64,000 nt of DNA, from positions 12,747,507 to 12,811,506 of the forward strand of contig NC_090180.1 of NCBI RefSeq assembly GCF_024679245.1, given 5' to 3'. A model generated the notes under the pieces. That model was given only the letters and a program-made list of their open reading frames with translations. It was not told where the DNA came from and made no database searches. The stretch comes from Pseudorasbora parva (taxonomy: Eukaryota > Chordata > Actinopteri > Cypriniformes > Gobionidae). The position numbers and the translations under genes were made by a program. The first letter of the stretch is position 1, and every line of letters starts with the position of its first letter. This document shows, one piece after another, positions 1 through 16,017 of the stretch.

Positions 1-872
1 ACTACTAACAATGCGTACTGACAATTTACAACGTCATCAGATGTGATGGCAAACAGGCTTTACAACTAATGTATATCAATATTTACATAGCACACAAGTA
101 GAAAATTTATTTCTCACACACGTGTCCCGCAAAATCACATCTGCCCTGCAACAAGTGAAGCGACATAACTGACGCCATTCACATGACAATGACAACATGG
201 CAGATGTAATATCTCCAAATTTCATTCATACTACACACATTTATACTATATCAAACACAAGTGTAAGTAAGAAGTATGTTTCAAACCAAATGACCAAACC
301 ACACCAAAAATACATTTCAAACCTATGACAAAGTATGTAATTTTGGAAGCAGCATTTCCTTTGGTAAAATGATAGCCTTTCCTTTCACTGTCTGTTGAAC
401 ATGTAAAATAACTAAAGATCAGTTCTTGAAAAGCAATTCTGTTCTCTGTCATTATACGATATGGTATTTGATTGTGTGGAGTGTCCTCTAGTGGAAAGAG
501 TTGATAGACAGTGATGATATGAGGTGTTTTCAAGGACAGCATTAATAAACTGCTTTTCAACCATGTCATCTTCAACAGACTCCTTTCATAATCAGCATAT
601 TATTTATCAGGTCCTTTGTCTTCTGTAAGATCACATGGAGAGAGTGGAGAGAGAGTAATTTGGGTTTTAAATGTTTTTGTGCGGCTTGGAGTCCCTGTCT
701 GACTGCAGAGCCAACAAAAGCTCTGTTTCCAACTCTACCTCCTTTTCACATATCTTTGTCTCCTAATTCAAATCTACAAGAGCCTCCATCAAAGTTGTGT
801 GGCCTCATGCCAAAGTTAACTTCCTGGATTGTTCGGCTACATACTTGTACACTAAAACACACACACACACGG
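1..872. other. Intergenic DNA, nothing recognised
   Basis: AT-rich sequence with short chance reading frames only. I saw no splice-flanked coding segment, RNA gene or clear repeat boundary. Confidence 0.5.
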
Positions 873-1236
873 TTCACAATCTTTGTGGGGACTCTCCATT
901 GACATAATGGTTTTTATACTGTACAAACTGTACATTCTATCCCCCTACACTGCCCCTGCCCCTAAACCTACCCATCAAAGGAAGCATTCTGCATTTTTAC
1001 ATTCTCAAAAAAAAAAACGTATATGATTTATAAGACTTTTGAAAAGTGGGGACCGCTGGCTGGTCCCCACAATGTAGGTAATCTCAGGTTTTACTATCCT
1101 TATGGGGACTTTTGGTAATATAAACAAGGACGCACGCACGCACGCACGCACGCACACACGCACACACACACAGAGAGAGAGAGAGAGACGCACACGCACA
1201 CGCGCACACACACACACACACACACACACAAATAAC
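873..1236 (+). repeat. Interspersed GGGGAC-type repeat, copy 1
   Basis: This block starts near TGTGGGGACTCTCCATTG, has a run of C-rich motifs (TAAACCTACCCATCA), a GGGGACC...GGTCCCC pair at about 1048-1068, and ends in a CA/CG-rich simple repeat. A second copy lies at 1405-1700, and the C-rich motif recurs near 27641-27681. The family is interspersed in this window, but I cannot name it. Confidence 0.65.
1129..1232. repeat. Compound microsatellite (CGCA)n-(CA)n-(GA)n-(CA)n
   Basis: Uninterrupted simple repeat whose unit changes from GCAC/ACGC to CA to GA and back to CA. It sits at the 3' end of the GGGGAC repeat. Open frames that cross it are artefacts of the repeat. Confidence 0.95.
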
Positions 1237-1404
1237 AAAATGGGAGCAATCCATAGTCTTCTATGTTTTTATATATAAACACTATAACCTAACCCACACC
1301 ATAAAAGAAAACTTTCTGCATTTAAAATAAAAAATTGATGAGAAGTTATGTCAGATTTATCTCACTTATGCATACAAATTTCCAATTTAAAATATGGTTA
1401 AATG

Positions 1405-1700
1405 GGTTTTCATGTTTTATGGGGACTTTCCATTGACATTATGATTTTAAAACTGTACAAACTGCATATTCTATCCCCAAACCCTACCCATGACAGAAAA
1501 CTTTCTGCATTTTCACCAAAAAAACTAACAAAAAAACCCAAAACATCACAGTATGATTTATAAGCCGTTTTCCTCATGGGGACCAAGTAATGTACGCAAA
1601 GGTCAAGGATTTTGGATACTGCCATCTTTGTGGGGACATTTTGCCCTCTAACGTAAGGCATACTTGAACCAAACACACGCACACAGACACATACCACACA
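1405..1700 (+). repeat. Interspersed GGGGAC-type repeat, copy 2
   Basis: It shares with copy 1 the motifs GGGGACT..CCATTGACAT, ACTGTACAAACTG, CTATCCCC, ACCCTACCCAT, CTTTCTGCATTTT, GATTTATAAG and a final TTTGTGGGGAC, and it also ends in CA-rich sequence. A third partial remnant (about 1285-1330) carries the CTTTCTGCATTT motif, which suggests earlier tandem or nested copies. Confidence 0.6.
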
Positions 1701-3176
1701 TATACGAACATAACATACCACTGATTTTTTGCTTTTACATACAGTTTATTTCAGATATAGACCAGAGATGGAAGGGCCAAAAATCTAATTTGATTACAAG
1801 CCAGTGGTCAAAAGTACATGCAGCATTATACAGCATAACTAAACTATATAAAAATAGATTATTTCACTTATATACACCCTTAAAATAAGATACATTTAAT
1901 TGAAAGCAAAAATATATCTTTCAGTTTATTTGTCTTTCATCACTGGTAAATATTTTTTTCATTTTGGAATGATTTATGATTCCATCCGTGTCTGAACCGT
2001 TATAAAAGGGTTATGCTTAAAACTGATTTAGGTTTCTTATGGCAGGTAAGTGATAATAAATGTGCTTGGCTTGCTTGAAAAAGAAACTTAAATGTGCTGC
2101 GTTTACTAAAGAATTTTAATTCAGTTTAAAATAACATAAAATAAAAACATACTTCTGAGAGTTTACATAGTGGCTGTGAAATACCACATATGTTCAGGTT
2201 ACCTAAGATGACCATTTGGTACCATGCAGCCCTATCATGCCTCTGACCGACCATGACCTTCATACCAGTGCCAGATCACGCAAGGCCAATATTCCTCCTT
2301 TGAAGACCATTCGTTCATCATGCTATCAGGGGATGCCTGGCAAACAAGGTGCAGAGTGATCAAAATTTCCATTTAGAGAGAACTTTTGTAGCACCATGCC
2401 CATCCCCCTCAGTTTAAGAAATAAGGTACACAGGATTTTACATGGATCTTTCTTTGAGCCATACTGTTGAATAAATGAAATGAATAAATGTTTTATTTTA
2501 GTTCAAAAAGAAGACAAACTCAAAAAGAGGGAGCGGGACGATATGTGAAAGAGAAAAAGAATTGCGAGCTCAAATAGAACCACTGGAAAAGGCATTTATA
2601 GGAACGGCTAACCACGCAGTGTAAAAGTACAGAGCAGAGAGATTGAAGACTACGTGAAGCTGAGTTGTCTGTACTAAGCGAGTCTCTTTTTTTGTCCCAG
2701 TACTGGAGCAGACCGAGCGGCAGTGCCAGTGCTTCTGACAGAAACCTCTCTTGGCTACTGTTATGGCAGTGTGTCTGAGGGGAATGAGGCCAGCCGAAGA
2801 CAGAAAGTTGGACCAAAAAGGGGCAAAACTGTGAACATACTGTGAACTGTATCCATGATCAAAAACAAATAAATTCCACAGCCACTGAATCATCTGGTCA
2901 ACTTCTGTTCGCTCCAGACACCCTTTCCACTCGAAACCAACAGGACACTCCTATTGTCAAAATATGAATGCAATGAATTGGTTTGAATTTTGGTTATAAT
3001 TTTTAAGCATTTCTGACAACTGTTGGCAAAACTAATCCGAGCAAAAATCACATACAGTCTGGAAGGACACTAGTCAGTTGAAGGAAGATGGGTTCGAATG
3101 TTTACATGTAACTAGTGTGGACTGGTTTCGTTAAACACAAACATTTAGTACTTTCAGTTATTTAATGGGTGATATA
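1701..3176. other. Intergenic DNA, no gene recognised
   Basis: Mostly AT-rich. The segment 2470-2940 is more GC-balanced and lacks the repeats seen elsewhere in the window. I could not find a splice-flanked reading frame with a recognisable product in it. Confidence 0.45.
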
Positions 3177-3185
3177 TTGTAAAAC

Positions 3186-3650
3186 TAGCCTGACAAGCTA
3201 GACCCACATCAAGATGTTTGGTCTGGGAACTCTCAATCCAAGGCAGGGTTCAATCCAAGGGGCGGGATAAACGGTTGTCTTTCAAATTCCCTCTGCACGC
3301 AATTGGATAGCGCTACAACCAACCAGAGCAACCAAGAATGTGAAGCGGAGCTAGTTGACAGATTTAACTTTCACCGTATCCTATCGGCAAAAGTCTGAAC
3401 ACATCTTCCCTTTTTAATAATGATTTCAGTGCGGTTCTTTGCTCTTTTCTTAGAGAAAAGCGTAACTCCAAGTCTTCCAGATTCGTGGCCAAAGCCGATT
3501 CGAAAGACCGCCGTTCGCCAGCTTCTTTGCTTACAAGTAGCACGCAAACGCAACTCTGCCGTCATCATGTTAAGCCATCAAGAGTTGCTAGACGACACTG
3601 GCTGCAAATTAGATTTGCTGTCGCTAGGGTGCGTCTGGATTTCTAGGCTA
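3186..3650 (+). mobile_element. Non-autonomous DNA transposon, TAGCCT family A, copy 1
   Basis: The element begins TAGCCTGACAAGC and ends in the inverted form ...TTTCTAGGCTA. It is flanked by the 9-mers TTGTAAAAC (3177-3185) and CTTTAAAAC (3651-3659), a 7/9 match consistent with an old target duplication. Two further copies lie at 7829-8327 and 54359-54898; all share GGCGGGATAAACGGTTG-like and GATAGCGCTACAACCAACCAG-like blocks. No transposase is encoded. A 9-bp duplication fits Mutator- or Merlin-like elements better than hAT, but the superfamily is not proven. Confidence 0.75.
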
Positions 3651-3680
3651 CTTTAAAACTTATGCTTTAGTACATTTTGA

Positions 3681-4321
3681 AGCTGCACTATGTGATTTTC
3701 CGTCTGCTAGAGGGTGCCTATTCAAAACAAAGCCAATGGAAAATAATCGGGATAGGACTCTGGCAGAAATCATGTCCATGGATGCGATTATTAACGTTAC
3801 TGTAGCATGTAGCAGAGCAGGGCAGAGCGTTGTGGGAGCTAAGCAAGGCCGCTGGAGCGATTGTTGATCAACACATGGCTCGAAAGCACCGGGACTTTTA
3901 TTATGACGGGACAAAGTCGTCTGAGCTATTTCCGCTTTTCCAGTCATGAGTATGAGGTAATGCATCTCTGTTTATCATATTAGATACATTTAAGTGTGTT
4001 TAAAATGATGAAATGACGTTACTCTGTGTGTTCGCTCAGCGGCTGCTGTGACACTTGTTCACACTGCTAAGTAAGAGAAAAGCGCTTCTGCCAAATAAAA
4101 CCAGAAACCAAGGGTAACACAGATATAACGCAATTGACAAGTGACTCCCTCAGACGCTATGCTCAGACGTCCTGGTTCCTTGGTTAAAAAAGCAATTTTC
4201 TCACACTTTACAAATAGTTGGAAACATTTGGGATATTGTAAGAACTCAACTGAACAAAATATATAACACTGGCCTTGTGGTTTTTGGATATTTTACTGCA
4301 AAAACACTACATAGTGCACCT
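3681..4321 (+). mobile_element. TTAA-flanked DNA element, family B (GTGCACTATG termini)
   Basis: The left end reads AGCTGCACTATGTGA after a decayed TTGA. The right end reads TACATAGTGCACCT followed by TTAA (4322-4325). The ends are inverted relative to each other. Internal blocks (CGCTTTTCCAGTCATGAGTATGAGGTAA, split here only by name) recur at 9270-9858 in reverse and at 18432-18911. No coding capacity remains. Confidence 0.7.
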
Positions 4322-4370
4322 TTAATCTGTGATAATTAGGGTTAATATAGTCACTTAATTTAAGAGTTAA

Positions 4371-4995
4371 AGGCACAATATGCAAGATATTTGGACTAGA
4401 ATATCCCAAAACCACTAGACCAGTGTTATATATTTTGCTGAATTGTGTACTTACATTATCCCATATGTTTTCAAGAATGTTTAAATCCAGAGAAATAAGC
4501 TATTTTAACCAGGACCATTCCCGTGTGTCGCCTATCAATGACGTCATACCCGCATTAGCCACAATTTCTGGTTTTATTTTGTAGAATCCATATGTGTTTT
4601 ATTAGACAGGTGAGCAAATGTTTGGATACATTCAAAGATAGAAAAGAAATCATTGTTATATAAATCAACACAATTAGTCTTAATTTTTCATCATTCAATC
4701 ATTTTCTTGATTGACAGCGAGTATGTTTTGCCCTTCTAGCTTAGACAGTAGTGTGCAACAAGAATCTCATATTAGCTGCTGGGTGAACACACAGAACAGC
4801 GTTCCAACTTTTAACACACTCAAAAAATGTAACTAATATGTGAAAAAGGCGCTGCATTACCCCACATACGCAGGACCAGAAAAAGTACACGACGTCTGAA
4901 GCATGAGAAAAGCTCAGTGAAATCCAGACGTAATCAATCTGCACCTTTGTTTTGAATGAGCGACATCTAATGGCGAAAAATTACATACTGTGGCT
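4371..4995 (+). mobile_element. TTAA-flanked DNA element, family B variant, copy 1
   Basis: TTAA (4367-4370) precedes AGGCACAATATGCAAGAT, and the right end TACATACTGTGGCT is followed by TTAA (4996-4999). Internal motifs (AACCAGGACCATTCCCGTGTG, ATAAAACACATATG in reverse) match the copy at 7178-7822 in the opposite orientation. It is related to family B through the ACTAG-ACCAGTGTTATATATTTTGC block. Non-coding. Confidence 0.65.
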
Positions 4996-4999
4996 TTAA

Positions 5000-6780
5000 G
5001 TTAGAAAACTAGATGAGATTTAATGTGTTTAGATTTTTGGCAGTCAATTTGCGGATAGCAAATTTTATGGATTTTACAAAATGAATGAATTTTTAGGGTT
5101 GTACAATAAAAAGAAAATCACACAATTTGAGTGGTCAATTGCATGAGAGAGAGAGAGAGAGAAAAAAAAAGAAATGCTGCAAAAATGAAAAGAGCCACAA
5201 TTTGGTATGAACTTGCACAGGCTATAACACAAAGGTGTAACAGAAATTTAAATGCAAGAAAATTATATTTCCTCATTAATACTGTGCTTAAATATTTAGA
5301 CAAGACAGAGAGAAAGAGAGGAATGTTTCCCTCAGTTACGTCTTTCTGCTTGAGCTTCCCGCTGACTACTATGAAACGAGACCATTAAATTGATTCCATC
5401 TGTACGTTTGTGGATAACTTTCCATCCACCAACACATGCTTTAGCCCCTTTGCTGCTTATTCCCCTCATTTACAAAGATTTGCCATCCGTCTTATGCCAA
5501 ATAATATGATTACGTTTTTTTTGTAATGCTGTAATGCTATATAAATTTGTCAACGATATCATATAAAGTGTAATTTAAACACAAAACAAAATCCAAATCC
5601 TCACTAAACTGAAACACAGCTAAACATTGTACTCTGTAAAGGTAAAGGGAACATTTATCTAACTATGTTCTGTAAATTATCAAAACATTTTGGGACAACA
5701 TAAAAGTTGTCTTTACGATAACTTCAAAATTGCCTGGACTGTCAAGTCCTGGACTCATTTCAATGTATATAACATTATCTCACAACAAACGCTTGACTGA
5801 TGAAGGCTGTTGTTTGTGTGTGATGTCAAACTAATGGGTGTTTACAGAGTTTGTAGACATTGTCCTTAACCAAATGCCATCTAGTCATTAACTTGCTCAC
5901 TGCAGACTCTCATTCATCAGCATGAACTGGATTTAAAGTTCACAGTTTTGCAATCAAAGGCAATGTAGTTCAGTAAGCATACTGTGATGTCTTTAAGATA
6001 ACTTCAAGATGTGTTATGCAGTCTGTAAACCCATCTCCTGTCTCATGGTGGCGCTGGCGCACTTTCTCACATGCTCACAGAAAGTCTTTTTTTTTTTAAA
6101 TATATAAATGTAAATTGTAAATGACACATTGCAAATCAACACAGCAACTTTATAGCAGTCATGTTAAAAAAATAAGGAATAATGTCAAGATGACTTTAAT
6201 GATGATGTCATGACACACTGTGATACATTAATGATAATGTAAATATTCTCATGAATAATGGCTTCACCTTTATTCATAAGTTAGGATGACGTACTTGCCT
6301 ATTGTTTTTCCAGTGCACCAAATACTTTTTATACATTTCAAATAAAGGATTTTTAAAATAATTATTGCAAAATAAACAATTAGTAGTATTAGTAGTATTA
6401 TAAACAATAATACTTTTTGCAATTAGTATAATAATGATATCAGAGTGGAACAATAATACAGTTTTACAATTATTTATTATTTATGCACAATGACATTTAT
6501 CATTATTATTTTTATTTCATACTTGTTATCACAGATCAAATTATTTTATAATATAATAAATTATTCAATAATATCATATTTTATATTATTATTCAATGCA
6601 ATCTCAGAAAATATTATATATAATATAATAATTTAATTATACAGTAGGATTTAATTAAAATGACTTTCATTATTATTATTATCATTCCACAATGATGCCC
6701 TCTCAGAACATGATAATCAAGAATGCCTTTAGGCATTTTTGCATAATTATTAAACATACCTTTTCAAGTCGTTTTCCTGG
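5000..6780. other. AT-rich intergenic DNA
   Basis: Contains a short (GA)n tract (about 5143-5163) and a very AT-rich stretch at 6350-6720 with many TATTAT/AATAAT motifs. No gene, RNA or complete transposon was recognised. Confidence 0.5.
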
Positions 6781-6820
6781 TTGCTTTTTTCTGAAGAAAG
6801 CATGTGCATCTCCTCGAACC

Positions 6821-7036
6821 TCCTCCTGGCAGGCCAGTGCTTAGGCTCCCATTCAGCTCCCTAGAGCACAAAGTGAATATTATAAATGATATGCTGTTGA
6901 TGACAGTAATTAAATACTAATGGATTTATAAACAAAAGTTTGGGAGGAACTTGTTTAGCAAAACTTCTCGTCTGCCATACTCGGCACCGATGGATTGCAG
7001 GGCTGTGAAATCATCCCACCAGTACAGCTTTCTGAC
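6821..7036 (-). pseudogene. Inverted alpha-amylase relic (intron 9/exon 10 junction)
   Basis: Read on the minus strand, 6896-6821 aligns with 15678-15752 of the intact amylase gene at about 67 of 76 positions with one gap. The match covers the last ~34 bases of intron 9, the CTCTAG acceptor and the first ~42 bases of exon 10, and stays in frame (ELNGSLSTGLPGG against [13 protein letters not shown]). Homology then stops, and the frame closes about 17 codons later. Upstream on the same strand, 7036-6926 is an open stretch beginning after a TAG acceptor-like site and containing YWWDD, which could be a badly decayed exon 9 (intact gene: NWWDN); that part is weak. The simplest reading is a broken, inverted amylase duplicate. 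Confidence 0.6.
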
Positions 7037-7177
7037 CTACAACTGCATCGCCAAACACAAGAACAGTCACATCATAAAGTTTGTAGACTGTAATGCCAGG
7101 CATTTCAATTAGGAATTTAAAATCCTTCTGCGTGTCGGCTCTTTTCCACTAGACTGCAGTCACACATTTACCATTAA

Positions 7178-7822
7178 AGCCACAGTATGAAACTTGTCGC
7201 CGCTAGACATCTCTTGTTTAAAACAAATGCGTAGCCTGGATTTCACATTTCGCTTTTATTATGCTGCAGACGACCACTTCCGCTTTTTCTGCTCATGTGT
7301 ATGACTACTCTGCTTTCTACTGCGGCTACTATGAGACACTTGTTGCTCACTGCAGTAAGCTAAATTAATATTAGTATTAATTAATATTAATAAATATGGT
7401 GAAACATGGTACTTAAGGTAAATCAAGAAAATTAGATGTAAACAATAAGACTAACTGTGTTGATATAACAATGATTCGTTTTCTGTCGATGAATATATCC
7501 AAACAGTTGCTCACCTGTCTAATAAAACACATAATAAAGCGTCTTTGGTGTTTTCCATGGTTTCTACTAAATAAAACCAGAAATCAAGGGTAACACTGGT
7601 AGGACGTCACTTATAGGCGACGCACGGACATGGTCCCTATCCTGGTTGAAATTCTCTTATTTCTCTGGATTTAAATATTTTTGGAAACGTGGGATAATGT
7701 ACTGTTAATGTAAGTCAGCAAATATATAACATTGTTCTAGTGGTTTTGGGATATTGATTAATGATTAATTGATTATGATTAATCCAGATATTATTAATCC
7801 AGAAATCTTCCATATTGTGGCG
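7178..7822 (-). mobile_element. TTAA-flanked DNA element, family B variant, copy 2
   Basis: TTAA (7174-7177) precedes AGCCACAGTATGAAACTTG, and the far end CCATATTGTGGCG is followed by TTAA (7823-7826). It is the reverse-orientation relative of 4371-4995. The right TTAA lies inside the 9-bp duplication of the next element, so that element inserted afterwards at its edge. Confidence 0.65.
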
Positions 7823-7828
7823 TTAAGG

Positions 7829-8327
7829 TAGCCTGACAATCCAGACCCCAATCAAGATGTTGGGTCTGGGAATTTACCATTGATACCATTGATGCTCAAT
7901 CTCAGGGGCGGGATAAACGGTTGCGTTTTGCCTCTGCACACAATTGGATAGCGCTACAACCAACCAGATCAACAAAGAAGGTGTAGCGGCCAGTTGATTG
8001 ATTTAACTTTCGCCATATCTGGTCGGCAAAACTCTGGACAAACCTTCCCTTCTTAAGAATGACTTCAGTGCCGTTCTTTGTTCTTTTCTCAAAGAAAAGC
8101 TTAACAAGTCTTCCAGGATCACGGCAAAAGCCGATTTGAAAGACCGCCAGCTTTTATAAGTAACTCTGCCGTCATCATGTTAAGCCTGCCCACTAACTCA
8201 ATACATGGTGTGATTAGCCTGACCAGAGTTTGGTTTATCCATCCCACAATCCAACGGTGAGTTGCTAGACTACCCTGACTGCAAATTAGATTTGCTGCCG
8301 CTAGGGTGCATCTAAATTTCTAGGCTA
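7829..8327 (+). mobile_element. TAGCCT family A, copy 2
   Basis: Starts TAGCCTGACAATCCAGACCC and ends TTTCTAGGCTA. It is flanked by GCGTTAAGG (7820-7828) and GTGTTAAGG (8328-8336), an 8/9 match. It shares the GGCGGGATAAACGGTTG-like core and the RC-like end block TTAGATTTGCTGCCGCTAGG with the other copies. It carries an extra segment near 8200-8250 also seen in the 54-kb copy and absent from copy 1. Non-coding. Confidence 0.8.
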
Positions 8328-8336
8328 GTGTTAAGG

Positions 8337-9262
8337 GACAATATTTGCCCCCTTAAATTGATTTCCAGGTATATTTTCCCTTTGTAAAGTTTGTTTCTAC
8401 CCCTTTTAAATGCGTCATGTTTTGTGAAAAATCTGTTAATTTAATTGAGAGTAATTCTTTAAATCATTCATTTATTCAAGCAAGTGGCTGTATTTATGAA
8501 TGTGTCACTGAATCATTGACCTTTCTGATTCGTTCACAAATGAAACACTGCTTTGTTGCAAAATAGAGCAAACAATATTGACAATAATGTATGTCTCTTA
8601 ATATTACCCTTTTGCTTTCTGAACTGTTGTATAAAATCAACATCACATTTGCAGTTGTGTGGATATTCTGAAACAATTGCATTCTTGCTCATATAATATG
8701 TGATCCACATTGAAAACAAGAACGCACACAGATTATGTTTTTGTATTGACAAGGTTTTGAGTCTTAAATCGATTTCTATGCACACTCTATGTCAATAAAT
8801 TAGTTTTTCATGCTAATAAGTCCTAAATCCCCACTTTTACAAAGTTACGTCGCCAAGAAAGAATGGCAGTAATGTAGCATGATTTGCTAATGCATGCATA
8901 CTCTTGTGGCAACCTATCATACTCATCCTGCTTGGGTGGTTGCAGTCACAAGAGATGAGGTCATTTGATTAGATGTCATGTATTTGGCCTTTTACGGTAG
9001 GATATTAACATTTTCCTGTTTTTACAATAGATGCTGCATTTGGCCTGTTAGGAATACATGCTGTCACCTTGCATACCCTAGTTTAGGATCCACTGGCTTA
9101 TAGACAAGAAGTGTGACAGCTTGAGGCCAGTATGTTCCCTCTATTTTTTGTCTTGCTGAGTAAAACTTATCTTGATTGGGGGTAATTTTGGCCACCTGAG
9201 CAAAAACATTCATTATACCAGCGTATGTACACACAAAAAGAGGTTACGTCATGCAGTTGTAA
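8337..9262. other. Intergenic DNA, nothing recognised
   Basis: AT-rich sequence with short chance frames on both strands. No repeat boundary, exon or RNA gene was recognised. Confidence 0.45.
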
Positions 9263-9858
9263 CTTTTTTAGTTGCCCTATGTAGTATTTTTGCAGTAAAA
9301 TATCCAAAAACCACTAGAGAGTGTAATATATTTTGTTCAGTTGAGTTCTTATAATATCCCAAATGTGTCCAACTATTTGTAAATTGTGAGAAAATTGCTA
9401 TTTTAATCAAGGAACCGGGGCATCTGATGGGAGTCACCTGTCAATTGCGTCATATCTGCGTTACCCTCGGTTTCCGGTTTTATTTGGCAGAAGCGCTTTT
9501 CTCTTACTTAGCAGTGTGAACAAGTGTCAGAGCAGCTTCCAAGCGAATGCACAGAGTAACATCATAACATCCTTTTAAACATAATAAAATTTATCTAATA
9601 TAATAAGAGCTGTCACCTTATACTCATGACTGGAAAAGCAGGAAATGGCGCCCACGACTGTGTTCCGTCATAATAAAAGTCCCGCTGCTTGCTCGTGTGT
9701 TGCCCAGCAATCGCTCCAACGGCCTTGCTCAGCTCCCTCAACACTCAGTCCCGATCTGCTTCATACTACAGTAACGTTAATAAACTTGGTGTCATTAAGC
9801 TACGCCTTTGTTTTGAATAGCCGATCTCTAGCGGACGGAACCGTTCCAGAGTGCAGCT
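9263..9858 (-). mobile_element. TTAA-flanked DNA element, family B, copy 2 (reverse)
   Basis: Reverse-complement relative of 3681-4321. It shares the blocks around TTGCAGTAAAATATCCAAAA, GAGTTCTTATAATATCCC, CATGACTGGAAAAGC and CTACAGTAACGTTAAT. The right end GAGTGCAGCT is followed by TTAA (9859-9862); the left end is eroded. Confidence 0.65.
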
Positions 9859-9862
9859 TTAA

Positions 9863-10856
9863 CATTAATGTGCTATTTCTATTTAATAATTGAATTGATT
9901 TAATGATTTATTTTTTTTTTTTTTTTTTAAAAGATCAGTTAATTCAGAAGGCATTAAATTAAGCTCATTTACCAAGAAATTCTATTAAAAAAATGATTCA
10001 TTTTAATTGGTGGGTGTAATTGTAAATGTCTCTGAGTTTTGTGTTACCTGTGCTGTGCTCATCATCTGTTACTTATTTCTAACACTTAAATCAAATCAGT
10101 CTTCTTTAAAACATGATAATGCTTGTTTTATTTTACATGTCTTTGCATTCTTGCTTCAAAATTTTGTCTTCCACTCACTGCCATTATAAATCTTGGGAGA
10201 GCCAGGACATTTTTAAATATAACTCCAATTGTATTTGTTTGAAAGAAGAAAGTCATAAACCCCTAGGATGACTTGAGGGTCAGTAAATCATGGGCTCATT
10301 TTCATTTTTGGGTAAACTATCCCTTTACGCTATATTTTATTTCTTTATTTCATTTTAAAAGTAGTACATTTGTAATGTAGAAGTTAGCATTAAGTACATA
10401 TTCTAAATGTTCATAATTGGTGTATAATTTAAATATTATGTTTTGCTTGGTTTCAGTTTTTTAGTAAGTTACATTTTAAGTAATACACCGTCTTCTCTAA
10501 ATAAGTAGTAGTAGTGAGTTATATAATGAAAGAACTTAAGAGCAGTCACAGATAAAAGTTTTCAGCACTTTTCAGCAAATGCTATAATAGGTTACTGTAT
10601 TTCTTTCTTTTCTTGTTCTGGTTATTAACACTGAGAATGTGTTATTAATGTCAGTAAGAGTTACTGATCATTTAAGTCATAATGATTAAGGATAAACCTT
10701 TTATTTATTAATTGTTTAAATGTATTTTCTCATAATAGATTGTAGTGGTAAACTTTTTTCCATTCCCAAAGATACTTTTCATTCCTTACCTAACAGTGTT
10801 TTATAATGTTTATGCTGATAAGGTTATTCAGAGAAGTCTATTTTTAGTTTGTAGCA
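9863..10856. other. Amylase upstream region with one MITE end
   Basis: AT-rich. At 10241-10328 it carries the terminal arm of a fold-back MITE (motifs AGGATGACTTGAGGGTCAGT, TTTTCATTTTTGGG, TAAACTATCCCTTTA), also found at 31845-32931 and 45885-46225. The remainder shows no recognised element. Confidence 0.5.
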
Positions 10857-10883
10857 TGGGAAATATGCAATGTTTTTCAGCTG
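10857..10883 (+). promoter_or_regulatory. PTF1-like bipartite site (TGGGAA box plus E-box)
   Basis: TGGGAA at 10857-10862 and the E-box CAGCTG at 10878-10883 are 15 bases apart, about two helical turns centre to centre. The pancreatic acinar factor PTF1 (PTF1A/E-protein with RBPJ or RBPJL) binds an E-box paired with a TTTCCC box at whole-turn spacing and drives digestive-enzyme genes, amylase included. The site lies about 60 bases upstream of the TATA box, as expected for an acinar promoter. Binding itself is inferred. Confidence 0.5.
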
Positions 10884-10914
10884 CAGTGTCTTTCTCCAGC
10901 CTTTAAGGTCTCTG

Positions 10915-10919
10915 ATTGG
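10915..10919 (-). promoter_or_regulatory. Inverted CCAAT box
   Basis: ATTGG (CCAAT on the other strand) lies 22 bases upstream of the TATA box, within the presumed core promoter of the amylase gene. The motif is short; its position is the main support. Confidence 0.4.
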
Positions 10920-10941
10920 CCAGAGGAAAAATGTCATTTTG

Positions 10942-10949
10942 TATATAAA
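10942..10949 (+). promoter_or_regulatory. TATA box of the amylase gene
   Basis: TATATAAA lies 47 bases upstream of the amylase start codon. Transcription would start near 10972-10980, giving a 5' leader of about 17-25 bases. Very short leaders are usual in vertebrate pancreatic amylase genes. Confidence 0.75.
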
Positions 10950-10996
10950 CATGAGCTTAGGTTGTTTTGTTATTTTCCCCTCTGAACCAGGGAAGG

Positions 10997-15902
<4,906 letters not shown>

Positions 15903-15915
15903 ATAATGGCGTTTC

Positions 15916-15921
15916 AATAAA
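15916..15921 (+). terminator. Poly(A) signal of the amylase gene
   Basis: AATAAA starts 13 bases after the TAA stop, giving a very short 3' UTR, as is usual for vertebrate amylase mRNAs. Cleavage would fall around 15935-15950. Confidence 0.85.
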
Positions 15922-16017
15922 TAAGCTGCACGCAAGTTAAAACCATTGTCATTTTGTGTCCTCCTTTCTATTTGACCAATGTTTAGAAATTCAGCTTTAA
16001 GAACTATACGATTTTAA

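Noticed and set aside
246..575. 109-codon minus-strand frame
   Set aside because: No domain, splice context, or codon pattern beyond chance in AT-rich DNA.
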